64,000 bases of DNA from Nautilus pompilius. Its lineage: Eukaryota; Mollusca; Cephalopoda; Nautilida; Nautilidae. Positions 13,766 to 24,031 of the stretch are shown here, piece after piece (the stretch's first letter is position 1; each line of letters begins with the position of its first letter). Position numbers and translations under genes: made by a program. Below the pieces are notes generated by a model. That model was given only the letters and a program-made list of their open reading frames with translations. It did not search any database and was not told the origin of the DNA. The DNA lies in the NCBI GenBank assembly GCA_018389105.1, contig JACATO010002730.1, positions 744,001 through 808,000 on the forward strand, in the 5' to 3' direction.

Positions 13766-14682
13766 AATCCTCCTGATGTGTTTTGTTATGTCTGTGGACA
13801 ATTTATTGTGAAAGCTCAAAAACGTACAATAACACCAGAAATCAAGAAGATTTATAAGCTATAGATGTTTTTTAAAAAAAAGCTGTACTTCTCCATAATA
13901 GTAATTTCAAGCCCTCCATTCCTATTGCACACTCCATTCATTTTCATGAATCATATGAGAATATGGAACTTTTACTTCATGCCATTGCCTATGAAAGATA
14001 CTCATGGAAAATATGTGGAGATTTAAAGGTCTTTGGAATGTTAATGGGAATGCAGTCAGGTTTCACAAAATACTGTTGTTTCTTGTGTCTATGGGATAGT
14101 CGGGCAACTGACAGACATTATTCGGAATCAAACTGGCAGACAAGAACATCATACCAGCCAGGACTGTCTAGAGTCAAGAATACACCTCATGTAGATCCAT
14201 GTAATGTCCTATTGCCTCCTTTTCACATAAAGCTTGGACTGATGAGACAGTTTGTAAAGACACTAGGGAAGAGAAATGCCAGAGGGTTTGAGTATATTGT
14301 AGAAAAGTTTACCAAAATCACACAGGCGAAGTTGAAAGAGGGTATCTTTGTCGGACCCAAAATTAGAGAAGTACTCAAAGATGTCAACTTCAAGACAACA
14401 CTGGATGAACTGGAACTGCCTGCCTGGAATGCTTTCAATTGGATCTGTGAGAATTTCTTTGGCAACAAGAACACAATGGACTACAAGGATGGCATCAAGA
14501 ATCTTCTGAAATGTTACTCAGCAATGGGTTGTCGCATGTCACTGAAAGTTCACTTCTTGGACTCCCATCTGGATTTCTTCGCAGATAACCTTGGAGCAGT
14601 GTCGGCTGACTACTGCTGAACACTTTACCGTGATCAACCAAATCAGGAACACCGCAGGAAATCCAAATCACAATGTTTGTAA
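13766..14682 (+). pseudogene. Decayed, internally deleted repeat-family protein (N-terminal Cys motif plus C-terminal region)
   Basis: Three collinear pieces of one protein family are present. From 13766 a frame reads NPPDVFCYVCGQF and onward to a TAG; it holds a C-x2-C motif. From about 13885, in another frame, comes FKPSIPIAHSIHF leading into the 218-codon frame that starts at ATG 13963. That frame carries the blocks ICGDLKVFGMLMGMQSGFTK, CFLCLWDSRA, LLPPFHIKLGLMRQFVK, KLKEGIFVGPKIRE and SLKVHFLDSHLDFF. At 14617 a TGA stands where Trp is expected (ADYC-stop-TLYRD), after which the frame continues to TAA 14680-14682. From memory, proteins with these blocks recur in many copies in arthropod and other animal genomes as uncharacterised repeat-encoded proteins. 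Long internal parts are missing between the Cys motif and FKPS, and between LGAVS and ADYC. An AATAAA lies at 14769. The function of the family is not known to me; this copy is not functional. Confidence 0.72.
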
Positions 14683-14768
14683 CTCTGTTGTTCTAACTTT
14701 GTCTGTTTTGTCTGGCCAATTTTTGGTGTATTCACTCTTTGTAGAATGATAGTGATGATTTTTAACTC

Positions 14769-14774
14769 AATAAA
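14769..14774 (+). promoter_or_regulatory. AATAAA polyadenylation-type hexamer downstream of the decayed element
   Basis: A canonical AATAAA lies 87 bases after the last homologous stop. It may be a remnant of the element's own transcription end, or chance in A+T-rich DNA. No A-tail follows it. Confidence 0.35.
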
Positions 14775-17700
14775 CTCATTTACTTTCTAAAAATAATATG
14801 TCCTTATTTATTACGTTAATGATTTCATATATACAAGTATGTAAATATTTGCATGTATCTACTGAAAAACTGATACGTGCTGCATACAAATGGAGTGAAA
14901 TTTTGAAAACAGCATGAAAAATTAGTCTTAAAAAGTTGTTTTGCATTCATAATGAGTATAATACATTTAATTTTGTTGACCAGTGTTATTTTTTATTTTA
15001 CAAAATAAGCTATTATGTTTTAAGAATTATAAATTATCCATGAAATGAAACGATTTTACTGAACTACCATTTTGCAAATCTGGACATTTATTTACTATAT
15101 TATGTATTATTTTGCAAATTTTAAATATTTTTAACGGTTGAATGATTTTATTTAGTTACAGAAAGAGAGCAGACTAAAATAGGAAACGATTTAAAACTTA
15201 TAAACTCTTGCAAGTATGTTTCATCTTTAAAAGTGTGACACATTATGGATTACGATTAATTTGATAGGAATGTCTCGACCTGACATCAAATGTTATAAAT
15301 CATTACAAGTAATTTTCATAATCGACACTGTGTTGTAAGTAATATAATGAGCATTATTTTATAGAAACAATTGGGCGAAACCTTGTTGGTAAAATAAAAT
15401 CGAAGGTGTTACCTTAAAAATAAATTACTGCATTTTTTTCTTAAAAGTATCGTTGCTTGTACTTTGAAAAAAATAGCACATCCAGTCGGAAATTGTAACA
15501 GGTTTGATGGAGTATTCCCAGCGATAGGACGGCTTTCGCAGGCTCATCATGCTATATTTCAAGGACGCTTCCTGCATGTGTCTTTTTGTTAGGAACGGAG
15601 ATTTCAAACAGCGAAGATGCCGTCGCAGGGTCAGCGTGGTGGAAAAGGGATTAGAAAATTTTTATATTAATAAAGGCATACAGAAGTCTGGATATTACAT
15701 TTGTCTTCGAAATGAATAAAAACGCGCTAGAGGGCAAAGGTCGAACATAATATGCTACATGACGTCTAATCCCATGTTTGGACCCGTCTTCGTTGGCTCC
15801 ACAAAGTTCTGCGAGCCTTACTAGACACCCAAACCCTGACCTGCTCTACTCTGGAAGATTTTATAACGCGAATACATTAGCTTTATTGATAGTATCCACA
15901 AACATGCTTTAGTTGAAAAAAAAAATCATCCATCACTGGGACATATTTTCAATAATTTTGTCTCCATAGGATTTAGCTTTCTTCTAAAAAATACATCCAC
16001 CGCATCCTTCTATTTTTTACTTGACACCTTCTCTATCGTTTACGATTACATTACCTCACATTTCAAATGTTGGAATCACTGTATAATAGCGCCGATTAGA
16101 CAACTGGTAAGATTCAATTGCAAACTATTTAATCGTGTACTTGCGCAGATGCAAAGAGAAAGATAATTATTAACTTACATGACTATCTTTTCTTGTTAGA
16201 CAAAATAAACAAAATTAAATAGATAGATTTTAATATAGAAAATACTGTCTAGTGAAATTTTGCAACGTCATCATTAATAAATAAACACCAATGGGAAAAA
16301 AATATTTACTCGAATTTTAATGACTTTATTACCGAAACAGAAAGCCCTGTTTTTATATTTAATGTCAAATAAGTGTCACGTCCGGGTAATCGCATAGTTC
16401 ACTATGTCAGTCATTATAATCCAAGTAGAGACGGTATTTTATCCAGAGTAGAGAAAATTGATTATTATACAATCCAACAGGTTTTTAAAAATAAAGTTCG
16501 CCATTAAAGATATCAACTAGTAAATAATTTACGTAATAGAAAATAAATCATAATAAATAATATTTACTAAAGTATTTCTTATTTCTTTCATTCACAAATA
16601 TTAGAAATTTTTGCGACACATGTATGGGGATTCAGATAGTATCTGTTGTTTTCATTTATTATCTTGGATTCCTTATCAAAGAATAAATATCAAAATAAAT
16701 TGTATTTCTTCTTGCAATTTCTCCATTAATAAGCGACACCTCAAAAGTTACTCGCACACTTTATCGCAATGAAACAAACGAAAAAAGAACTTTAGTTATA
16801 AACGGATACCAACTGACTTACGAATGATTTGTCTATTATTATTGGTTTTATTGATTGAAGATCGTTGTTTTGTTCTACGTCCCATTGTTACCTATATAAC
16901 GATAGAACGACAGTATGTTTAGAGAAATGGACATTATGGAGGTTTTATTTAGAAATTTCTGGTGATTCGCAGCCGCAAGCTGGCTGACATTAAGCCTTGG
17001 TATGCGAGTGCATATCATTAGCTGAAAGCTGGGTCTTCGTTTATTAATCTATTCAGGAAATAATCATAGCTGTCAAAAATCTAGAGAGAAAATTTCTGCA
17101 GCAGCCACTAGCGATCAGTTACCTCACTAGAAAAGAAGAAGTCGCCTCAGGGATTAAAATCGCTATTTCCAACGCTTCATGGTAAAACCACTACAAACCT
17201 GACACCGTCGAATTCGCTGTATAAATGTGATTTAGTTCACGCAAAAGTCGAACGAAAGCCGTTACGCGGACGAATTGTAGTCGCTGCGAGACAAGATATC
17301 GCCTTTGCCGGTGATGATAGCGTGATTGTGAAAGGTGACGAATACTATTGGCAAACTATTGAAGTTTTGACAAACCAATATAATTCTCCCTGTTTACGAT
17401 ATATCTTGCCTATAGCGGTTTTATGTTGTTTAGAGTTTCTGGCATGACAATACCACATTATTACCATGCTAGTTTGACAGGTGAATTAGTAGTCATAGCT
17501 AGGATAAAAAACGCAGATGATGAGTTAAGTGGACAAATCAGGCGAATATATTCCTTCATTAAAATCAATGAATCTTCATAAAAGCGTATCCCTGGATATT
17601 TGGGAGATTCTATAAACTACATATATTTAAATTTCCAAATAAATAAATTATATATCTTTAATTTTAATTTATAATCTTTACTTATTAAAAAGTATCATGA

Positions 17701-18065
17701 TTTCAGGTGAGTCCTCACTACAACACAGACCGAACCGATATGTAAAGTGTAAGAAAAAGAATTTATTGATGCAAGCTGGAAACCAGATTCATTTAATCAT
17801 TGTGAATTTTTTCATATCGTAATGGGACAAAATAAAATTATTAAAAGCGTAGAACTGTATATTATTATACTTAATACTCACTATAAAACTTTTAGAATGT
17901 TTATGGATATATTTTCTTTGCAATTTTCTTCTGGAGGTTTTTTATTTATTATATGAAACATATAATTTATTACTATTTGCAATTTTCATGATTTGCATGA
18001 AGATTGTCAATGATAATATTGTTCTTATATAAAAGCATAGACAAGAATTGTCATTTTCTTCTAAA
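14775..18065. other. Mostly empty stretch with one weak exon candidate
   Basis: Apart from the minus-strand candidate at 15428-15670, I find no gene. The patch 16860-17400 is less A+T-rich than its surroundings, but every frame through it is interrupted. Confidence 0.45.
15428..15670 (-). CDS. Weak candidate exon or gene fragment, family unknown
   Basis: The minus strand is open for about 80 codons in a locally G+C-richer patch. It reads LTLRRHLRC, then KRHMQEASLKYSMMSLRKPS, then YRWEYSIKPVTISDWMCYFF. The composition (basic, few repeats) is more protein-like than most frames in the window. There is no clear acceptor AG at its upstream edge; a weak donor (AAA|GTACAA) lies just after the CYFFQ residues. 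I do not recognise the protein. It may be an old fragment of a gene or a transposon. Confidence 0.25.
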
Positions 18066-18200
18066 ATGCCTAACAGAGAAATGTATATAGAATACAAAGC
18101 CAGAATAGTTACTGCGAGGGATGCAGGATGGAGACATGATTATTGCTCAAGAACATGTTACATAAATCTTAGAATAACGAGACTTACATAAGCAAATTCA
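18066..18200 (+). pseudogene. N-terminal remnant of a Tc1-type transposase
   Basis: From ATG 18066 the frame reads MPNREMYIEYKARIVTARDA, then GWRHDYCSRTCYI. It follows the plan of the first helix-turn-helix of Tc1 transposases, in which a short MPRR-like start is followed by R-I-[IV]-x-[AL]-x-[ED]-A-G-W. After about 40 codons the frame breaks, and no DDE part or terminal repeats are recognised downstream. This is a short, old fragment, and the assignment rests on pattern memory only. Confidence 0.42.
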
Positions 18201-21200
18201 AGTAGGAGCAAAATCCAGATGATAGCCACAACACAACATGAAAGCACCTGAAAGATAGTAACAGTAATTATACTGGTATATTAGTCTCAAGATTAGCTGT
18301 ATGAAATCGAAGTATTTTCATTGGCTGAAAGGACGTAATATAAACGGAAATGATGTTTAAAAAATAAGATTGCTGATGACGAAATCAATGTATGTTTTTG
18401 ACAAAGATTAGGTAAATTGGATGACATAAGCTGGAGATATAGATGTGGTTTATTAACGAATTAAGTTTTTGTTATTCTGTGAAAAAAAAAAGAAACGAGT
18501 TATATCGATTTTAGAAAGCGAAAAAAGGTTCATTAACGTGTATTTTACTAGACTAATTATGATAATTATGCGAGATTTATGTGAGCCAATGCACTAATTT
18601 ATTTCATGAAAATAAATGACAAACAATCAAATAAGACTACTTCTACCGTCTGGTGTCACCTGCTATCTCGTTGTAAGGAATTGCTGGACTCGTGATCAAG
18701 AGGAAATTCTTTCTTTAGGCAGGAAGCACACAGAGAAGAAAAATTAGAATTCTAAGATTAATAATGTGGTAACTAAAGACTCCTGAACTCAACTATGCAG
18801 TGAAAATCTACGACCTGCTTACAAGTAGAGCAGATTAACGAACGTATATCCAGATGTCTTCGTCAGTGACCTTAACATTCAAGATATATACAGATATATT
18901 TTAACGCAGATGTTTGCGTCTAACAAGAGAAAATTTCGGTCATATAAAATATTGAACACATTTTATTTTCCACGCTTATTACAAAATATTATAATAAAAG
19001 ATGAGTATATTTTTAGAAATAATATCCAATGTCAATAGCGTCACTTCCTCGTTACTTTCATATTACTCTCTCTCTATATATATATATAACATAATTTATA
19101 GCTTTCCTTTCCATTGCATTTTTATAGTGGCATTACATATAATTATTATAGAAAATAATAATAACGAAAACAAAATAAAGAAAATAAGTCAACCTTACGC
19201 ATTGAACTGTCTCGTGTTATTCCTTCTCTTGTGGGAAATACAACATTGCAATAAGTTACTTTTACTCTATGACCCACCCATCTGTTATCTTATTGTTTAT
19301 CATCAAAAATAAGCCATGATGGTGGATTATCATTTGGCGAAACTCATTTTTAAATCAGTTTTAATAACTCTCATAAAAGCATAACGATTATATTAACGAG
19401 GCATTTATAAGACATTTATTTTTGTATCTATTTTCTTTAAAATACCACCTATGAGTCATTCTGATTTATTTATGTTAGACATTAAAAATACCTTTTATCT
19501 AGCATCTATTTTTATGCTAATATTTCCAATCATGGAACTTTGTCGTTTACGATATAATGAAGAAAAATCGATATTATGTAATTGTGTATACATTACAAAA
19601 TCGACCGTAAAAGATCATCCGGATTAAGTGTAAGTGCGTAAAATCAGGTCAGTTGAAATTATGTTTAAAAGTTAATTGAATAGGCTTCGTATATAATTAT
19701 TGTTTACCAGCTGTGCTGAGAAATCTTTTTTCAAATATTTAACACAAATCCATCAGTTTGTGCAATAATTAAAATTCCAAGACTGGAGTTTCACTATCGC
19801 TAACCTTCTCAAAATGCAAACGCAAAGATAATATAGGTTAACGTCACGGATGCACCTTATCTTTAAGCACTGCAATTATCTTTCGGTTTGATAAGAAATA
19901 CATTTCCAAATCAAGATAACCGCTTGTCCAAGAACCCCGGCCTCAGTTATTGAGTTTCACCAGAGAAAAATCAGGCGACACCTCACGCAAGCCATTTATG
20001 ACGGCACATGGCGCAAGATGTTACGTTGGGCAGCATTTCAAATTAGAATCACTGATGATTGAACATGAATTTCAAAACGATCTAAATCTACGCGAACATT
20101 TCTGTTTGAAAACGTAAAAGTGTCAGTTTTATTTAGTATAGAAACAACTTTCACATGATCTTTTATAAATAACCTTGCTTTTGTGTTTAAATAGTTTATT
20201 TTTTATTGTCATTAGCTGAAAATAAAATAAGCAGATACGATATTTTAAAAGGAAAACAACTAAAAAAATTAAGAGGAAAATATAACAAAAGAAAAAAATA
20301 TATATAATATATTTACTTATTCATTTATTTTTTATGTACCCTATGATATCAATCTTGTAAATGTAATTTACAAAACAAATAAAAATCAATCAGTGCCTTA
20401 AAAGATCCAAAAGACTATGGAGTCTCTGCATAACATATACTTTCTTTTATAATTGATGCCATATAAAACATTTTAAAACAGGGTTGCATCGTTCTGTATT
20501 GCAGCCGTTAAAAAATAATCAAACACGACTGTACATCTTTGCCAAAAAAAGAATCAGTGATATCATTATTCGGGATGTCTTCAAGCGTAAAAAACCACTA
20601 AAATTCACAGTCTAATACGATATGTATAACATGTTATAATTGACAGTTGGTGAAAGAAAATTGATCTTTAAAATAAAAGTCAAAACAACAACAACAAGAA
20701 CAATAACAACTGAAAATTGTACTTTTTGAAATATTTTTACCGTCGCATATCTCCTACTAAATCCGATGAATTAATTCGAACATCTAATTTTGAAAAACTT
20801 TCCTGATCGCATAAATAGTATTTCATTTTTCAAATATACTTTTTGATAAACCTCTTTTCAAACATACGAAAAATCCACAATTTGCATAAGTTAGTAGATA
20901 TTACATAAAATCCATATTTGTAATTAAAGTAAATATCATGAAAGGTTTAACTTTAAAATATTAGTATGTGTCAAGAAGACATGGATGTTACTTATCTTCA
21001 CAAAGTCAGTAAATACAATACATTTTCCAGTGATGTTTTATACATTATCAAAATCTTTATGGAAACACACAGGGTATGCATAAATAATGAGTAATTGAAA
21101 CAAAACATGCACAGTACGTTATACAAAAACAAAGTGAATACTTCCACAGCTCATTATTATTTGGTAAGTGAGCCCTTTTCTTTATGTAGAATATGGCGCT

Positions 21201-21339
21201 TTGTTTTTATGACACTTAAGGGTTATTAATGTATGACTGCAGAATGTTGTTTTAAATATTCTGTAGCACTTCAAAATTCACCCAAACTGTTTGGTTTCTG
21301 TTTGACTTTCTCAGTAGCCATATAACTTCATTTAGCCTC
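18201..21339. other. A+T-rich stretch without supported features
   Basis: Only short frames without motifs are present, for example 19001-19312. A short (AT)n tract lies near 19074-19090. The patch 19920-20040 is less A+T-rich, but no gene is identified. Confidence 0.45.
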
Positions 21340-22090
21340 AGTAATATTCATATGAGGAGTTTCTAAATGCTAATACATCTTTATGAGTTTCCATCAGTCT
21401 TTTCAACGTTTCAGGCAGTTTTTCAACGAATCGACTGTATACTTGTGTCCTTAAACATGTATTCATCCACCGTCATGCTTCACTGTAATTTTTATACACA
21501 GACTGTTATACTGATTCTATATCCTACTTCGAACAAACTGCTGTTGATTATTTCTAGACAGTTTAAAGTTGAACTCTGTAAAAAAACACCTTCCAGATTT
21601 GGTTATCCTAGTTTTTAATTTTTGCTGTTTTTTTCTGTCTTTTTGATGGGTTTACTTTCCTCAACGATAATTTTATGCAGCCCTACATCCACTGAGACCA
21701 CTTCGTGCTGATGTACACCTTACGGTTCTTAAAGAAACGTTAACGCCTGTACATTCAGCTAGAAAATTCGAAATATTTCTACTGATTCGTTGTTTATCAC
21801 GTAGCGAGCATACTCTGAGATATTTAAAATCAATTTTGAAGTTTGGGCTTTCTTCTTCAACCACTCTATTTTCAATAGTACCAGTGTCGCGTATCTTTAT
21901 TAGAGTCTTGGTCACAGCATATTTGTAACATGAAGTCTGTCTGCAATCTGCTGCATGAAGTAGTTTCACTAGCTAAGACTGATTTCTTTATACGCTTGTT
22001 GCGTGCAATAGTATTCAGCACAAACTGACTACACTAAAATGATATCGCTGCCTCGCAAGTGTAGCATTTTTTGATTATTTGCATCATAAC
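21340..22090 (-). pseudogene. Decayed Tc1-like transposon (transposase relic)
   Basis: Read on the minus strand, 21969 to 21673 is open. It contains TKTLIKIRDTGTIENR, YLRVCSLRDKQRISRN and TVRCTSARSGLSGCRAA, which follow the second helix-turn-helix of Tc1 transposases (the V-R-C-x-L-R-D-R and S-x-x-T-V-R-R-x-L-x-x-x-G-L-x-G segments). Further along the minus strand, 21486-21466 encodes TVKHDGG, matching the conserved TVKHGGG block before the second catalytic Asp. Then 21419-21388 encodes LPETLKRLMET, matching the C-terminal I-x-x-L-x-x-S-M-P region. The blocks are in the right order but separated by stops and frameshifts. The region around the three catalytic acids is deleted or unreadable. 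Sequence from 21970 to about 22090 resembles a 5' leader. Terminal repeats were not found. It abuts the tandem array that starts near 22372. Confidence 0.68.
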
Positions 22091-22371
22091 CAATCACGCT
22101 ACTACATCAGTGCATGACTTATTTTGGAACAATACATTCTCATATAGGAGATGCAATTATATCGTTTTTTATTTGTGTTATCTTAATTATTTTAAATACT
22201 CATATTCGTCTTCAATTTAGAGCAAAGAAATTAAATCTAAGATTTTCTGATAATTTTTTTTCATTGCTATCAAATAATATTTCGAGACTTCCGTTTAATG
22301 TGCAGCGTGCTTGTTTGAAGTCTGCTTGGATGCTACTCATTCTTTTTGAGTCCCAAAAATATTAGATATAC

Positions 22372-24031
22372 ATTCAGTGTTTTGCTTTCTCTTATTCGTA
22401 CCTCTGTCAGCTTCGAGAATAGAGTTTCTTTCTAATTAGTAGATGCTTTCTTTTGTTTCCATCACTGGCAACTTCTAGAATGAAGTTCCTTCTTTAGAAA
22501 GTGATGTGGCTTTGTTTTCTTCCTTGAAATCATCTACTTGGAATTTATTCACTACTCAATGAGTGCTTTTTCTTGTTCTTTTTGGTGCCAGCATATTTAG
22601 TGTAATTTACATCCAAGTCATTCGCCTGTTTTCTTTTGTTTTCATCCTTAGCAGCCTCTAAAACGAAGTTTCTTCTCTATTCAGTGGATCGCTCTTTTTG
22701 TTCTTCATTCTACCAAAATATAGAGTAGAATGTCTTAACTGCCAGTGAATGCTTTCTCTTTTTTTTTCTGCAATCTATTTTCCCTCCTTATTCGTTGCGT
22801 GCTTTTCACTGCTTTTATCTCCAGATTTTAGACCAGAATCTTCCCCCTAATCAGTAGCGTATCTTGTCTTGGTCTTATTTCTGCCGGTTAGAAATGAATT
22901 TTCATCCTTGTCGGTTCTATACTTTCTTTTTTCTTCTTAACTCTACCAGCTTATAGAGTGGAATTTCCTCTCTAGTAGGACGGAAAATTTCTCTTGTTGT
23001 TATTTTTGTCCGCTTCTAGACCGAAGGTTTTTCTCTCATTAGTGGCTGCTTTTCGCATTGTTGTTTGTTCTGCAGGCTGTTATAATGAAACTTCGTCAGT
23101 ACCCGCGCTTTCGTTTGGTGTTATATATGCTAGATTTATGTATAGTGTTTCCTACCTATTGAGTAGTGCTGCTTGCTGCTGAGCGGAATTTCTTTCCTGA
23201 TTAGTTGGTGCTTTCTTATGTTCTCATTAATTCTAAATTTTAGAGTGGTTTTTCTTTTGCCTATTCAGTGTTTGGTTTTTGTTTTTCTTGTTACTTTATA
23301 ATGACATTTATAATAGACATTCTTCCATAGTCAGTAACGTACTGTCTTTTGCTATTCACTCTTCTAGATTATAGACTGTATTGTGAAATTCTTACTTATG
23401 TTTCCTCCCCATTCAATAGGTAGATTTTCTTGCTCCTAGTTCCTATCGCTGTTGTTTTTAGAGTGCACTTTTATTTCTAATCATTGGCTTCTAGAACAAA
23501 GTCTCTTCCATAATCAGTAGGTGCCTTCTTAGGTTCTTATCTCAGACATAATAAAATCTTGACTGAAGTCGTTTCCAAGGTCATTGGATGCTTTCTTTTA
23601 TTATCTCTGATGGCTTTTAGATTAGAGTATAGTTACTACTCATTAGGTGCTTTACCCTGTTATCATCTCTGCTGGCTTATAAAAAGGAGTTTGTTTTATA
23701 GTCATCTTGTCTCTGTCAATTCCAGAAGCGGAATTTCGTCACTTGTCAGTGACTGCATACTCTTGTTTTTATCTATGATAGATTCGAGAATGGAATTTCT
23801 TCCATAAGGAAGAATTTTGTTTTGCTCTTATCTTTACCAGATTCCAGAAAGTTGTTTTCTATCAAAAAACTATGCTATTTCTCTTGTTCTTTTCACTGTT
23901 GTGTTATTGAGTGGACTTTCATCTCTAGTAATTAACGTGTTTTCTGTTATATTTTATCTCTGCTGGTTTCTAGAATGATTCTTCTCTCATCATTTGGCGC
24001 TTTCCTTTTGCCCTTATCTTTGCCGCCTGCG
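22372..24031. repeat. Degenerate tandem array, about 27 units of about 60 bp
   Basis: Across 1.65 kb a pyrimidine-rich pattern recurs at about 60-bp spacing. Each unit has three blocks in fixed order: a GTGCTTTCTTTTGTTCTTAT-like block; a CTGCCAGCTTCTAGA-like block; and an AGTGGAATTTCTTC-like block ending in TAATCAGTAG. The first block recurs near 22383, 22444, 22506, 22564, 22626, 22689, 22750, 22859, 22918, 23047, 23105, 23209, 23270, 23589, 23648, 23815, 23872, 23938 and 23998. The exact CTTCTAGA core, or a one-base variant, is seen near 22472, 23006, 23488 and 23969. Units differ from each other substantially, so the array is old. Open frames within it (for example 23559-23807) are by-products. 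No coding role is evident. Confidence 0.82.

Noticed and set aside
14223-14474. Minus-strand open frame inside the decayed element
   Set aside because: It is a shadow of the better-supported plus-strand frame with clear family blocks.
22372-24031. CRISPR-like repeat array
   Set aside because: Units are contiguous and diverged along their whole length, with no alternation of constant repeats and unique spacers. The sequence is also eukaryotic in character.
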